64,000 nucleotides of DNA from Actinomadura barringtoniae (GCF_017573505.1 NZ_JAGEOJ010000002.1:636756-700755), one strand, 5' to 3'; shown: positions 31,938-41,045, counted from the first letter of the stretch. The notes: a model not told the origin generated them from the letters alone. Made by a program: numbers and translations.

Positions 31938-33554
31938 CTATGACGTCCGCCGGGCGCTCGCCGCCACTGGCTCCCCCGGATTGGACAGACGCTGCGTTCC
32001 GGGGTTGGAGGAACGCTGCGCGCGGCGCTCCGCCGGAGGCGGCGGGCCGACCGGGCAGGCGGCGTCCGGGCCGGGCTTGGAGGGCGGCATGGAGCCGTTG
32101 CGGAAGTAGGCCGCGACGGCCCCGTCGACGCACTCGTCGCCGTTCATCGCGACCCCGTGGTTACCCCCGCCGGTCTGCACGACCAGGCTGGAGCCCGGGA
32201 ACAGGCGATGTGTCTCCAGCGCTCCGGGGTAGGGCGTCGCGGCGTCCTGGGTGCCCTGGATCAGCATGATCCGAGGCCCTCCCGGGGCGCCGTGGACGGC
32301 GGGCGGCGGGCCGCTCGGCACGCCCCAGTACGCGCACGGGGCGTTGTACCAAGCGTTACTCCACGTCTCGAAACGGTTACCCGCGCGGTACAGCCTCCAG
32401 TTGTCGCGGTGCCAGACCGCCCAGTTGCGCGGCCAGGCGGCGTCCTTGCACTGAACGGCGTTGTAGACCGCGTAGTTGTTCTGGTCGAGCCATGTCGGAG
32501 GCTTCCAGACCCGGCCCAGCGGCTTCGGGTCGTGCTTGACCAGGTAGGCCGACAGGGCCTTGGCGTGAGCGGGCCAGCCGTAGTCGCCGTAGCCGTCGGC
32601 GAGGAACAGGTCGTCCAGCTCCGAGCCGCCCATCTTGCCGCCGTCGATCGGCTTGGCGCTCAGCGATGTCCGCGCCTTGGCGTAGGCGGCGGCGACGGCC
32701 TTGGCCGTACGGCCCAGGCTGTAGACGCGGTCGTGCTTGGCCATCCAGGCGTAGTAGGCCTGGATGCGCTTCTCGAACGCCACGTCCTGGTCGAGGTTGT
32801 CGTCGTACCAGACGCCGCTCGGGCGGACGACGCTGTCGAGCACCATCCGCCGGACGTTGCGCGGGTACATGGTGGCGTAGACGGCGCCGAGGTAGGTGCC
32901 GTACGAGTAGCCGAAGTAGTTGATCTGCTGCTGGCCGAGCGCGACGCGGATCGAGTCCATGTCGCGCGCCCAGTTGGCCGAGCCCATGTGCGGCAGGACC
33001 GTCGGGTACTTGCGGGCGCAGTCGGCGGCGTACGCCCGGGCCTTGGCCTGCCAGTCCAGCTCGGCCTTGGCGCTGGCCGGAACGGTGTCGGGACGCGGGT
33101 GACCGGGGTTCTGGTAGCTCTCGTCGCAGGTCAGAGCGGGCTTGCTGGCCCCCACGCCGCGCGGGTCGAACCCGATCCAGTCGTAGGAGGCGAACACCTT
33201 CTCCGGCAGCCCGGCCTGGAAGATCCCCGGCATGTCCCGTCCGTGCGCGCCGGGCCCGCCCCGGTTGAGCAGCACGACGCCCTGGGACTTCTTGGCGGTG
33301 TGCCGGGCGCGGCTGAGCGCGAGCGTGATCTTCTCGCCGTCGGGCCGGTTGTAGTCGAGCGGAACGGTCAGGGAGCCGCATTCGAGCCCCTTCAGCCGGT
33401 CCTCCTCCACCGGATCGTTGTCCGGGCAGGACGACCAGGAGATCGCTCCGGGTACCTTGGGGGGTTTCTCGGCTTCGGCTGGCTTGGCGGCGGCTGTTCC
33501 GGCGAGGGCTCCGAGGACGGCGGCTACGGCCGTCCCGGCGACTACGTTGCGCAC
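31938..33554 (-). CDS. Secreted tripeptidyl-aminopeptidase-like alpha/beta hydrolase, array member A
   Basis: This 538-residue exported hydrolase of the S33/TAP type probably removes tri- or dipeptides from peptide N-termini outside the cell. It has a signal peptide (VVAGTAVAAVLGALAGTAAA), oxyanion region LNRGGPG, nucleophile Ser217 in GYSYGTYLG, Asp437 in QGTQDAATP and His466 in GGGNHGVAM, and the TAP-type C-terminal domain. GTG 33554 begins the signal peptide; an ATG four bases upstream is in another frame. The C-terminus carries an SNPGTQRLSNPGEP tail with a short internal repeat not seen in the other copies. It is the most divergent and promoter-distal member of the five-gene array. Confidence 0.87.
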   Translation of the reverse strand: MRNVVAGTAVAAVLGALAGTAAAKPAEAEKPPKVPGAISWSSCPDNDPVEEDRLKGLECGSLTVPLDYNRPDGEKITLALSRARHTAKKSQGVVLLNRGGPGAHGRDMPGIFQAGLPEKVFASYDWIGFDPRGVGASKPALTCDESYQNPGHPRPDTVPASAKAELDWQAKARAYAADCARKYPTVLPHMGSANWARDMDSIRVALGQQQINYFGYSYGTYLGAVYATMYPRNVRRMVLDSVVRPSGVWYDDNLDQDVAFEKRIQAYYAWMAKHDRVYSLGRTAKAVAAAYAKARTSLSAKPIDGGKMGGSELDDLFLADGYGDYGWPAHAKALSAYLVKHDPKPLGRVWKPPTWLDQNNYAVYNAVQCKDAAWPRNWAVWHRDNWRLYRAGNRFETWSNAWYNAPCAYWGVPSGPPPAVHGAPGGPRIMLIQGTQDAATPYPGALETHRLFPGSSLVVQTGGGNHGVAMNGDECVDGAVAAYFRNGSMPPSKPGPDAACPVGPPPPAERRAQRSSNPGTQRLSNPGEPVAASARRTS

Positions 33555-33668
33555 CCATGTGTTCTACCGAGGGTTGCCGTTCTGTAACCGGAACCTGCGC
33601 ATCCCGCGATTCCCGCCGGAAAACGACGAATGGCTGCCGGGAAGGGGCGAACGGTCGCCCGGAAACGA

Positions 33669-33704
33669 CGAACGGCCGCGCGAGTGAGGTCGCACGGCCG
33701 TTCG
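33669..33704 (-). terminator. Hairpin downstream of hydrolase B
   Basis: CGAACGGCCG (33669-33678) and CGGCCGTTCG (33695-33704) form a 10-bp perfect stem about 55 bp after the stop of hydrolase B. Adjacent near-repeats CGGAAAACGACGAA / CGGAAACGACGAA lie just beyond it, towards gene A. Confidence 0.6.
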
Positions 33705-33758
33705 CCGCTGAGCGGATCGAACGATCCGATCCTTACGGGTGAAGCTACGGGTGAAGCG

Positions 33759-35345
33759 TTACGGGCGGCCGACCGGGAGGTCCTTGCCGGCCGTGTGAGC
33801 CACCGCGGACTTGGCCGCGTTCGGGTTCGGGTCGTTCAGGCTCGGGTCGGCCTTGCAGGTGGCGTCGGCGCCGGGCTTGCTCTTGGGGAGCCAGCCGGTG
33901 TCGAGGTAGGCCGCCACCTTGTCGTCCAGGCACTTGTTGCCGTTGAGCGTGTTGGCGTGGGTCTTGCCGCCGAGCTCGACGACCAGGCGCGAGGTGGGCA
34001 GGACCTTGTGCAGGTTGAAGCCGCCCGCGACCGGGGTCGCGGCGTCGAGCGTGCCCTGGACCATCAGGATGCCCGGCAGGCCCTTCTTGCCCTGCAGTTT
34101 CAGCGCCGGGCCGCCCTTGACCGGCCAGGTGGCGACCGGGGCGTTGAACCAGACGTTGCTCCAGGTGTTGAAGCGGTAGCCCTGCTTGTAGAGCTTGGCC
34201 GCGTCGTTGTGCCACTTCTTCCAGTTCCGCGGCCACTTGGCGTCCGCGCCCTGGACGGCGTTGTAGACGGCGAAGCCGTTGTCGTCGCCGCCGGGGTTGA
34301 GGTTCTCCAGCAGCGCGGCCGGGTCCTTCTTGGTGACCCAGGCGGACAGCGCCTGCGCGTAGGGGATGTAGTAGCCGGTGTTGTAACCGGCGTTCAGGAC
34401 GATGTCGTCCAGCTCATCCGGGCCGATCTTGCCGCCGATCGGGGCCTTCTTGGCGGCGTTGCGGGCCTTGTAGTAGTTCGCCTCGACCGCCTTCTGGGTC
34501 TTGCCCAGGTGGTAGAGCGAGTCGTACTTGGCGGTCCACTTGAACCAGAACTTGATGTTGCGCTCGAACGCCTTGTCCTGCTCGAGCTGCGCGTCGTACC
34601 AGACGGTCTTGGGGTTGACGTTGCCGTCCAGGACCATGCGGCGCACGTGGTTCGGGAACAGCGTCGCGTAGGTGGCGCCGAAGTAGGTGCCGTACGAGAA
34701 GCCGTACCAGCTGATCTTCTTCTGGCCGAGCGCGGCGCGGATGTGGTCGACGTCCTTGGCGGCGTCGGTGGTGCGCATGTGCGGCAGCAGCCAGCCGAAC
34801 TTCTTCTTGCAGGCGGCGGTGTACTTGGCCGACTTGGCGCGCCAGGCGTTCTCTTCCTTGACCGAGTGCGGCACGTAGTCGGGCCGGATCGGGTTCTGGA
34901 AGTTGGGGTCGCAGCTGAGGGCCGGCTTGCTGTCGCCGACGCCGCGCGGGTCGAAGCCGATGATGTCGTACTTGGCCGCGGTGGCCGCGTGGCCGACGCC
35001 GCCGAGCCAGCGCGACAGGCCCGCCGAGTAGGCCAGGCCGGAGCCGCCCGGGCCGCCCGGGTTCACGAACAGGACGCCCTGGTAGTGCTTCTTGTCCGTC
35101 GCCTTCACACGGGAGACAGCGATGGAGATCTTCTTGCCCTTGGGCTTGCTGTAGTCCACCGGAAGCTGGATCTGCGCGCACTCGGCCTTGCCGGCGAGCG
35201 AGCCAGTGCAGTTCTTCCAGGCGATGCCCTTGGCCGCGACCGGGCTGACGTCGTTGGACGCTCCTCCGGTGTTCGCCGCGACGGCGACGGCTGTACCGCC
35301 GAAGGCCGTCGCGACGGCGGCCGTGATGAGAACGAGCCTCTTCAC
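33759..35345 (-). CDS. Secreted tripeptidyl-aminopeptidase-like alpha/beta hydrolase, array member B
   Basis: This 528-residue exported S33/TAP-type hydrolase has signal peptide MKRLVLITAAVATAFGGTAV, oxyanion segment VNPGGPGGSG, nucleophile Ser217 in GFSYGTYFG, acid Asp in QGTLDAATP, and histidine in GGKTHANTL. The GGPGG context differs from A, D and E (LNRGGPG) and matches C (VNPGGPGG), so B and C form one subgroup. The GTG at 35345 follows a G-run (GGGGG). It has its own upstream motif at 35430-35448 and its own downstream hairpin, so it is likely a separate transcription unit. Confidence 0.88.
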   Translation of the reverse strand: MKRLVLITAAVATAFGGTAVAVAANTGGASNDVSPVAAKGIAWKNCTGSLAGKAECAQIQLPVDYSKPKGKKISIAVSRVKATDKKHYQGVLFVNPGGPGGSGLAYSAGLSRWLGGVGHAATAAKYDIIGFDPRGVGDSKPALSCDPNFQNPIRPDYVPHSVKEENAWRAKSAKYTAACKKKFGWLLPHMRTTDAAKDVDHIRAALGQKKISWYGFSYGTYFGATYATLFPNHVRRMVLDGNVNPKTVWYDAQLEQDKAFERNIKFWFKWTAKYDSLYHLGKTQKAVEANYYKARNAAKKAPIGGKIGPDELDDIVLNAGYNTGYYIPYAQALSAWVTKKDPAALLENLNPGGDDNGFAVYNAVQGADAKWPRNWKKWHNDAAKLYKQGYRFNTWSNVWFNAPVATWPVKGGPALKLQGKKGLPGILMVQGTLDAATPVAGGFNLHKVLPTSRLVVELGGKTHANTLNGNKCLDDKVAAYLDTGWLPKSKPGADATCKADPSLNDPNPNAAKSAVAHTAGKDLPVGRP

Positions 35346-35429
35346 AGAACCCCCATGCTGCTATTCGTGTGCAATAGGTGGAGATTGTGGCGGTAGCGGC
35401 CTGCTTGACGACAGAGGTTCGCGATCAGG

Positions 35430-35448
35430 GATGCGAAATCGTGACAAG
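35430..35448 (-). promoter_or_regulatory. Shared upstream element of hydrolase B
   Basis: On the minus strand the sequence reads TTGTCACGATTTCGCATCC, about 85-103 bp before the GTG start. Near-identical strings precede genes C and D, and a degenerate one precedes E. It could be a regulator site or promoter -35 region. Confidence 0.55.
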
Positions 35449-35482
35449 GTTCGCGGAACTCTGTTACCACCCCAAACGTCGA

Positions 35483-35513
35483 GAGGCCCCTGTCCCGTGG
35501 GGACAGGGGCCTC
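35483..35513 (-). terminator. Strong hairpin terminator of hydrolase C
   Basis: The arms 35483-35496 (GAGGCCCCTGTCCC) and 35500-35513 (GGGACAGGGGCCTC) form a perfect 14-bp stem with a GTG loop, 45 bp after the stop of hydrolase C. Confidence 0.82.
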
Positions 35514-35557
35514 CCTGACTTCAGTGCGGTGACTTCAGCCGGTACGCGAGGGGATCG

Positions 35558-37213
35558 TTACCGGATGACGTCGTTCACCGCGGCCTGGCTCTGACCGGCG
35601 TTCAGGGTGTTGGCCTGAGCGGCGGGCGGAGTCGGGTCGCCCAGCTGCGGGACGTGGACGGTGCTCTTGTTCGGCAGCTTCCCGTTGAGGAAGTAGGCGT
35701 CGAAGTAGGCGTCCACGGCGGCGGAACCACGGTGCACGATGCAGTGCGTGCGGTCGCCGTCCTGCACGACCAGGTGCGAGCCGCGCAGCGTCTTGTGGAG
35801 CTCGAGGGCCCCGGCGTACGGCGTGGCGGCGTCGTTGGTCGACTGGAACATCAGGATGTTCTTCGGCAGGTTCTTGGTGGCACCGATCTTGGTCGGCTTA
35901 CCGGCCTTGGCGCCCCAGAACAGGCAGGGGGCGTTGTACCACGCGTTGCCCCACGTCAGGAACGGGTGCTTCTTGTTGATCGTGGTGTTGTCCCGCTGCC
36001 ACTTGGCCCAGCTGGTCGGCCACTGCACGTCGGTGCACTGGACGCCGCTGTAGATGGCGTAGCCGTTGTCGTCGACCGGGACACCGGAGGCCTTGGTGGG
36101 AGCGCCGAAGGTGTCGAGGAGGGCCTTGACGTCACCGGCCTTGTAGGCCGAGAGACCGGCGGCGTAGGAGTGCCACACCGCCTGGCTGCGCCGGTAGCCG
36201 GCGTTCTGGATGTTGTCGGTCAGGTCGTCCGAGCCGACCACGGTCTTGGTGCCGTCGGAGTTGGCGCCGAAGACCGGCTTCTTGGCCAGCTTGTTGCGCA
36301 GACCGTAGAAGTACGCGCGGACGGCCTTCTGGGTCTTGCCCAGGTGGTAGACCGAGTCGTACTTGGCGATCCAGCCGAAGTAGTAGTTGATGTTGGTGTC
36401 GAAGGCCACGTCCTGGCTCAGGTTGGCCTTGTACCAGACACCGCTCGGGCCGACGTTGCCGTCGAGCACCATGCGGCCGACCTTCTTCGGGAAGAGGGTC
36501 GCGTACACCTGGCCGATGTAGGTGCCGTACGAGGCGCCGTAGTAGTCGAGCTTCTGGCGGCCGAGGGCGCCGCGGATGGCGTCCACGTCCTTGACCACGT
36601 CGACCGTCTTGATGTGGTCGAGCATGTTGATCTTGGAGCCCTTGCCGTACTTCTTGGCACAGGCCTTGGCGTAGCCCTTGGACTTGGCGAGCCAGGTCTT
36701 CACGCTCTTGCGGTCACCGGTGCCGTAGTCGGGGCGCGGGCCCTGGCTGTAGCTGGTGTCGCAGGTGATGGCGGGCTTGCTCATGCCGACGCCACGCGGG
36801 TCGAACCCGATGACGTTGTAGGCGGCGCGCATCGGCGCGGAGTTCTGGGCGAAGACGCGCGGGCCGAACAGGGCCCCGCCGCCGCCCGGGCCACCCGGGT
36901 TCACGACGATGTCACCCTTGGCCGGGCCCTTCGCCGTGTGCGGCGTGCGGGTCAGCTGGAGGGTGATCTTCTGGCCCTTGGGCTTGGACCAGTCGAGCGG
37001 AACCGACAGCTCGCCGCACTGCACGATCTTGGAGACCGGGTAGAGGGCGTCGTAGTTGTCGTGGACCGTCTTGACGAAGTCCGCCGGACAGGCGTGCCAC
37101 TTGACGATCGACGGCTTGAACGCAGCGGCCGGGGTGGCGGCCTGCGCTCCAGCGGCCCCCAGCCCGGTGAGGCTCAGGCCGGCCGTCGCGGCCACGACGA
37201 CGAGTTTCTTCAC
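35558..37213 (-). CDS. Secreted tripeptidyl-aminopeptidase-like alpha/beta hydrolase, array member C
   Basis: This 551-residue exported hydrolase has signal peptide KKLVVVAATAGLSLTGLGAAGAQA, oxyanion segment VNPGGPGGGG, nucleophile Ser228 in GASYGTYIG, acid region FQSTNDAATP, and histidine in GDRTHCIVH. It departs most from the family at the histidine loop, where GG-N-H becomes GD-RTH, and lacks the conserved cysteine after it. The GTG at 37213 follows AGGGGG with good spacing. A frame reading up to 37438 would cross the palindrome at 37383 and has no support. Extracellular peptidase activity is inferred from the family. Confidence 0.87.
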   Translation of the reverse strand: MKKLVVVAATAGLSLTGLGAAGAQAATPAAAFKPSIVKWHACPADFVKTVHDNYDALYPVSKIVQCGELSVPLDWSKPKGQKITLQLTRTPHTAKGPAKGDIVVNPGGPGGGGALFGPRVFAQNSAPMRAAYNVIGFDPRGVGMSKPAITCDTSYSQGPRPDYGTGDRKSVKTWLAKSKGYAKACAKKYGKGSKINMLDHIKTVDVVKDVDAIRGALGRQKLDYYGASYGTYIGQVYATLFPKKVGRMVLDGNVGPSGVWYKANLSQDVAFDTNINYYFGWIAKYDSVYHLGKTQKAVRAYFYGLRNKLAKKPVFGANSDGTKTVVGSDDLTDNIQNAGYRRSQAVWHSYAAGLSAYKAGDVKALLDTFGAPTKASGVPVDDNGYAIYSGVQCTDVQWPTSWAKWQRDNTTINKKHPFLTWGNAWYNAPCLFWGAKAGKPTKIGATKNLPKNILMFQSTNDAATPYAGALELHKTLRGSHLVVQDGDRTHCIVHRGSAAVDAYFDAYFLNGKLPNKSTVHVPQLGDPTPPAAQANTLNAGQSQAAVNDVIR

Positions 37214-37324
37214 ATATCCCCCTTCATCAGCTTCATCAACCCGGACAGGCATGTGTCCGGCTTGTGACAGATGAGGAAGATATTTGTCAACGAGGACCCC
37301 GTGGCGGGAGATCTGGCCCCCAGT

Positions 37325-37343
37325 GGATGCGCAATCGTGACAA
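37325..37343 (-). promoter_or_regulatory. Shared upstream element of hydrolase C
   Basis: The minus strand reads TTGTCACGATTGCGCATCC, about 112-130 bp before the GTG start. It matches the copy upstream of hydrolase B at 18 of 19 positions. Confidence 0.55.
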
Positions 37344-37382
37344 TTTGGACGGAACTCCGTGACCATTGCGAACGTTCCAAGA

Positions 37383-37447
37383 GCGCCGATCTTGCTCTCA
37401 GCGCCCTGTTTCGGTGCGCGAAAGGGCGCTGAGAGCAAGATCGGCGC
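37383..37447 (-). terminator. Perfect 25-bp palindromic repeat downstream of hydrolase D
   Basis: The arms 37383-37407 (starting GCGCCGATCTTGCTCTCAGC) and 37423-37447 are exact reverse complements with a 15-nt loop. The outer arm sequence is repeated exactly in a second palindrome at 48901-48963. It begins 4 bp after the stop of hydrolase D, so it probably terminates that gene, but the conserved sequence suggests a dispersed repeat family as well. Confidence 0.85.
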
Positions 37448-37451
37448 AGTT

Positions 37452-39083
37452 TCAGCGCAGCGCGGGGGTGTCCCAGGCCGCAGAGGCCGAGGTCGTGGCG
37501 GTGGCCTTGGTGGGGTCGGGCAGCGGGCTGGCCTTGCAGGTCGCGTCCACGCCCTTCCTCGACTTCGGCAGCGCGCCGGTGTCGAAGTACCTGGCCACGT
37601 AGGCGTTGGCGCAGGCGTCGGCGTTCGGGCTGATCGAGATCCCGTGGTTCATGCCGCCCACCTCGTGCAGCAGGCGGGAGGTCGGGAAGCGGCGGTGCGC
37701 CTCGACGGCGCCGGGGAACGGGGTCGCGCCATCGTAGGTGGCCCCTAGCAGGAGCATGCTGTCCAGCTTCTTGCCCACGCCGATCTTGGGCTTGGGTCCC
37801 TGCTGGGTCGGCCAGAACGCGCACTGGGCGTTGAACCAGGCGTTGTACCAGGTGAAGGCCCTGATTCCGCGCTTCTGCTGGCCGGCGAAGTCGCGGTGCC
37901 AGGTCTTCCAGTTCTTCGGCCAGGCCGCGTCACGGCACTGGACGGCGGAGTAGACCGAGAAGAAGTTCTGGCCCGCGTCGTCCAGCGGCGCCCACAGCTT
38001 GAGCAGGGCCGCCGGGTCGTTCTTGACGACGTAGTCGGAGATCGCCTTGGCGTGGTCGATCCAGGTGTAGTTGCGGTAGCCGTCGGAGTTGGCGAAGAAG
38101 TCGTCCCACTCCGACGGGCCGATCTGGCCGTTGATGGGCGTGCGCTTGGCCTTGGCACGTCCCTGGTAGTACTTGCGCTCGACCGCCTTGGCGTTCTTGC
38201 CCAGGTGGTAGAGCGAGTCGTACTTGGCCATCCAGGCGAAGAACCGCTTCATGTTCTTGTCGACGGCCACGTTCTGGTCCAGCTGCGTGCCGTACCAGAA
38301 GCGCGCCGGGTTCACGACGCTGTCCAGCACGATGCGGCGCACGTGCGTGGGGAACATCGAGGCGTACACCTGGCCGAGGAACGTGCCGTAGGAGTAGCCG
38401 AAGTAGCTGGTCTTCCGCTGCCCCAGCGCCTTGCGGATGGCGTCCATGTCGCGGGCGACGTTCTCGGTCTTGATGTGCTGCAGAACGCCCTTGTAGCGGC
38501 GACCGCAGTCGGTGGCGAACTTCTTGGCCTTGCGCAGCCAGGCGTTCTCCTCGGCCTTGTCGCGCGGGACGAAGTCGGCGCGGGCGTGGCCCGGCCACTG
38601 GTAGCTCGGGTCGCAGATCAGCGAGGGCTCGCTCGCCTGGACGCCGCGCGGGTCGAAGCCGATCCAGTCGTACTTGGCGCTGACCTCGCGCGGCAGGCCG
38701 CGGGCGGGATTGGTGAAGCGCAGCGGCAGGTCGCGTCCGGCACCGCCGGGTCCGCCGCGGTTCAGCAGCACGATGCCCTGGTAGTGCGCGGTGTCGGTCG
38801 CCTTCGACCGGGTCAGGGCCAGCTTGAGCTTCTTGCCGTTCGGCTTGCGGTAGTCCAGCGGCACCTGCAGCGTGCCGCACTCCAGGCCCTTCAGCGCCGA
38901 GCCCTGCCACTTGTCGCCGTCCGGGCAGGGAGCCCAGGCGATCCTCCCGACCGCCGCGGCCGACTCGGCCCCCGAGGGCGCGGACGACGCGGACGGCGCG
39001 GCTGGCGCCGACCTCGGCGCCGCGGCGGCCGTGCCGGTGAGCCCGAGGCTCACGGCGGCGGTGATCAGTACGAGTCTCCTCAC
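37452..39083 (-). CDS. Secreted tripeptidyl-aminopeptidase-like alpha/beta hydrolase, array member D
   Basis: This 543-residue exported hydrolase has signal peptide RRLVLITAAVSLGLTGTAAAAP, an Ala/Ser-rich linker, LNRGGPGGAG, nucleophile Ser231 in GYSYGTFLG, GATYDGATP (acid) and GGMNHGISI (histidine). It ends near SRKGVDATCKASPLP, shared with E. SEWDDFF and DPRGVQA motifs shared with E, plus similar 5' flanks, mark D and E as a recent duplication. The GTG at 39083 follows AAGGGG. Expected to trim peptides extracellularly; specificity unknown. Confidence 0.88.
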   Translation of the reverse strand: MRRLVLITAAVSLGLTGTAAAAPRSAPAAPSASSAPSGAESAAAVGRIAWAPCPDGDKWQGSALKGLECGTLQVPLDYRKPNGKKLKLALTRSKATDTAHYQGIVLLNRGGPGGAGRDLPLRFTNPARGLPREVSAKYDWIGFDPRGVQASEPSLICDPSYQWPGHARADFVPRDKAEENAWLRKAKKFATDCGRRYKGVLQHIKTENVARDMDAIRKALGQRKTSYFGYSYGTFLGQVYASMFPTHVRRIVLDSVVNPARFWYGTQLDQNVAVDKNMKRFFAWMAKYDSLYHLGKNAKAVERKYYQGRAKAKRTPINGQIGPSEWDDFFANSDGYRNYTWIDHAKAISDYVVKNDPAALLKLWAPLDDAGQNFFSVYSAVQCRDAAWPKNWKTWHRDFAGQQKRGIRAFTWYNAWFNAQCAFWPTQQGPKPKIGVGKKLDSMLLLGATYDGATPFPGAVEAHRRFPTSRLLHEVGGMNHGISISPNADACANAYVARYFDTGALPKSRKGVDATCKASPLPDPTKATATTSASAAWDTPALR

Positions 39084-39189
39084 GGATACCCCTTCGTCGC
39101 GCGCGGGCTCGCCAGTGAGCCCGGCTTGCGGCTTTTCGGGGGAAATATTGGCGATCACGACGCCCGGATCGGGAGACTTGATCATCAGA

Positions 39190-39208
39190 GGATGCCGAAT
39201 CGTAACAA
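39190..39208 (-). promoter_or_regulatory. Shared upstream element of hydrolase D
   Basis: The minus strand reads TTGTTACGATTCGGCATCC, about 107-125 bp before the GTG start, with three differences from the copy before hydrolase C. Confidence 0.5.
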
Positions 39209-39249
39209 GATCGACATATTTCAGAGTCCGGACATGCCACAAGACGGAA

Positions 39250-39278
39250 AAGCCCCCACCCGAATCGGGTGGGGGCTT
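39250..39278 (-). terminator. Terminator hairpin between hydrolases E and D
   Basis: AAGCCCCCACCCGA (39250-39263) and TCGGGTGGGGGCTT (39265-39278) form a perfect 14-bp stem around a single base. On the minus strand the hairpin is followed by TTTT, fitting a rho-independent terminator for hydrolase E. Confidence 0.82.
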
Positions 39279-39343
39279 CTTCTTCCGGGCTGGGGCCGGT
39301 CGCCTGACGTTCACTGGCCTCAGCCACCGCGCGAGCGCGTTAC

Positions 39344-39381
39344 CTGAGCCAGGAGCAAGCGAAGCGAGGCTCCTGGCTCAG
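39344..39381. repeat. Perfect 13-bp inverted repeat between hydrolases E and D
   Basis: CTGAGCCAGGAGC (39344-39356) pairs exactly with GCTCCTGGCTCAG (39369-39381). The purine-rich loop AAGCGAAGCGAG resembles, on the opposite strand, the loop of the repeat at 19531-19583. It lies 50 bp after the stop of hydrolase E. Confidence 0.7.
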
Positions 39382-39431
39382 ATCGCGAAGCGATTTCGCG
39401 CTCGCCTCCTTTGCGGTTCGGGTCCGAGCCG

Positions 39432-41045
39432 CTAGGCGAGGGCCCGAGGCCGCGAAGGCTGAGCAGACACAGCCTGGGTGGTCGGGGTCGGCAGCGGGCT
39501 CGCCTTGCAGGTGGCGTCCACGCCCTTCCGCGACTTCGGCAGGGCGCCGGTGTCGAGGTAGGCGGCGGTGAGCGCGTTGATGCAGGCGTTCTTGTTCGGG
39601 GTGAACGCGATGGTGTGGTTCACGCCGCCCAGCTCCTCGACCAGACGCGAGGTCGGGAACGCCTTGTGGGCCGCGAAGGCGCCCGGGCGCGGCGTCGCCG
39701 CGTCGAGGGTGGCCTGCAGGATCAGCATGCTGTTCAGGCTCTTGCCCGCGCCCACCTTCGGCGCCGGACCGCCCTTGACCGGCCAGTACGCGCACGGGGC
39801 GTTGAACCAGGCGTTGTTCCAGGTCAGAGCGCGCAGACCCTGGTTGTACTGGCGCGTGTAGTCCTTGTGCCACTTGGCCCAGTCGCGCGGCCAGGCGGCG
39901 TCACGGCACTGGGTGGCCAGGTAGATGGCGTTCTGGTTCTGGCCCGCGTCGTCCGGCGGCCCGAACTCCGACAGCAGGCCCTTCGGGTCGTTCTTCACGA
40001 CGAAGTCCGACAGCTCCTGGGCGTGCGCCAGCCAGGTGTAGTCGCGGTAGCCGTCGGTGCCGACGAAGAAGTCGTCCCACTCCGACGGGCCGAGCTGCCC
40101 GTTCAGCGGCGCCTTCTTCACCTTGGCGCGGCCCTTGTAGTAGTTGCGCTCGACCGCCTTCTCGGTCTTGCCGAGGTGGTAGACCGAGTCGTACTTGGCG
40201 ATCCAGCGGAAGAAGATCTTCATCCGGACCTCGAACGCGGCGTTCTGGTCCAGCTGGGTGTCGTACCAGGCGCGCTTGGCGTTCACCACGCTGTCGATGA
40301 CGATCCGGCGCACGTGCGTCGGGAACATCGAGGCGTACACCTGGCCCAGGTAGGTGCCGTAGGAGTAGCCGAAGTAGCTCATCTTGCGCTGGCCGAGCGC
40401 GGCACGGATCGAGTCCATGTCGCGGGCCACGCTCTTGGTGTTGATGAACGGCAGGTACTTGCCGTACTTGCGGCCGCAGTCGGCTGCGTACTTCTTGGCC
40501 TTGCGCTTCCAGGCCTCTTCCTGCGCCCTGTTGGCCGGCACGTAGTCGGCGCGCGCGTGGCCGGGCCAGGCGTAGGACGGGTCGCAGATCATCGACGGCT
40601 CGGTGGCCTGGACCCCGCGGGGGTCGAAGCCGATCCAGTCATAGCGGGCGCTGACGGCCTTCGGGAGGCCGTTGGCCGGGTTGATGAAGCGCTGCGGCAG
40701 ATCGCGGCCGCGACCCCCGGGGCCGCCGCGGTTCAGCAGGATGATGCCCGCGTAGTGCTTGGTGTCGGTGGCCTTGGCCCGCGACACCGCGACGCTGATC
40801 TTCTTGCCGTTCGGGTGCGCGTAGTCCAGCGGCACCTGGATCGTGCCGCACTCGAGCCCCTTGAGCGCGGCACCCTGCCACTTGTCGTTGTCCGGGCACG
40901 GTGACCAGGCGATGCTGCCCGCGGCCGCGGCGACCGTCTCCGCCGGCTGCTTCGGCGGGGACGACGTCGTCCCCGCCCAGGCCGCCACCCCCGCGCCGGC
41001 GAGCGTGGTGCTCGCGGCGGCTGTGATGAGTACGAGTTTCCTCAC
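39432..41045 (-). CDS. Secreted tripeptidyl-aminopeptidase-like alpha/beta hydrolase, array member E
   Basis: This 537-residue exported hydrolase has signal peptide RKLVLITAAASTTLAGAGVAAWA, LNRGGPGGRG, nucleophile Ser228 in GYSYGTYLG, LQATLDAATP (acid) and GGVNHTIAF (histidine). Cysteine pairs around WSPCPDNDKW / GLECGT and SMICDPSY / ADCGRKYG are conserved with D and, in part, with A, and are probably disulfides. The GTG at 41045 follows AAGGGG. The gene is transcriptionally separate from ispG, because a strong terminator lies between them. It is the likely parent or sister copy of D. Confidence 0.88.
   Translation of the reverse strand: MRKLVLITAAASTTLAGAGVAAWAGTTSSPPKQPAETVAAAAGSIAWSPCPDNDKWQGAALKGLECGTIQVPLDYAHPNGKKISVAVSRAKATDTKHYAGIILLNRGGPGGRGRDLPQRFINPANGLPKAVSARYDWIGFDPRGVQATEPSMICDPSYAWPGHARADYVPANRAQEEAWKRKAKKYAADCGRKYGKYLPFINTKSVARDMDSIRAALGQRKMSYFGYSYGTYLGQVYASMFPTHVRRIVIDSVVNAKRAWYDTQLDQNAAFEVRMKIFFRWIAKYDSVYHLGKTEKAVERNYYKGRAKVKKAPLNGQLGPSEWDDFFVGTDGYRDYTWLAHAQELSDFVVKNDPKGLLSEFGPPDDAGQNQNAIYLATQCRDAAWPRDWAKWHKDYTRQYNQGLRALTWNNAWFNAPCAYWPVKGGPAPKVGAGKSLNSMLILQATLDAATPRPGAFAAHKAFPTSRLVEELGGVNHTIAFTPNKNACINALTAAYLDTGALPKSRKGVDATCKASPLPTPTTQAVSAQPSRPRALA

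Noticed and set aside
33630..37267. Long plus-strand frames antisense to hydrolases B and C
   Set aside because: Their translations are Val/Arg/Gly/Asp-rich with no domain or start signal. The opposite strand carries signal peptides and catalytic motifs.
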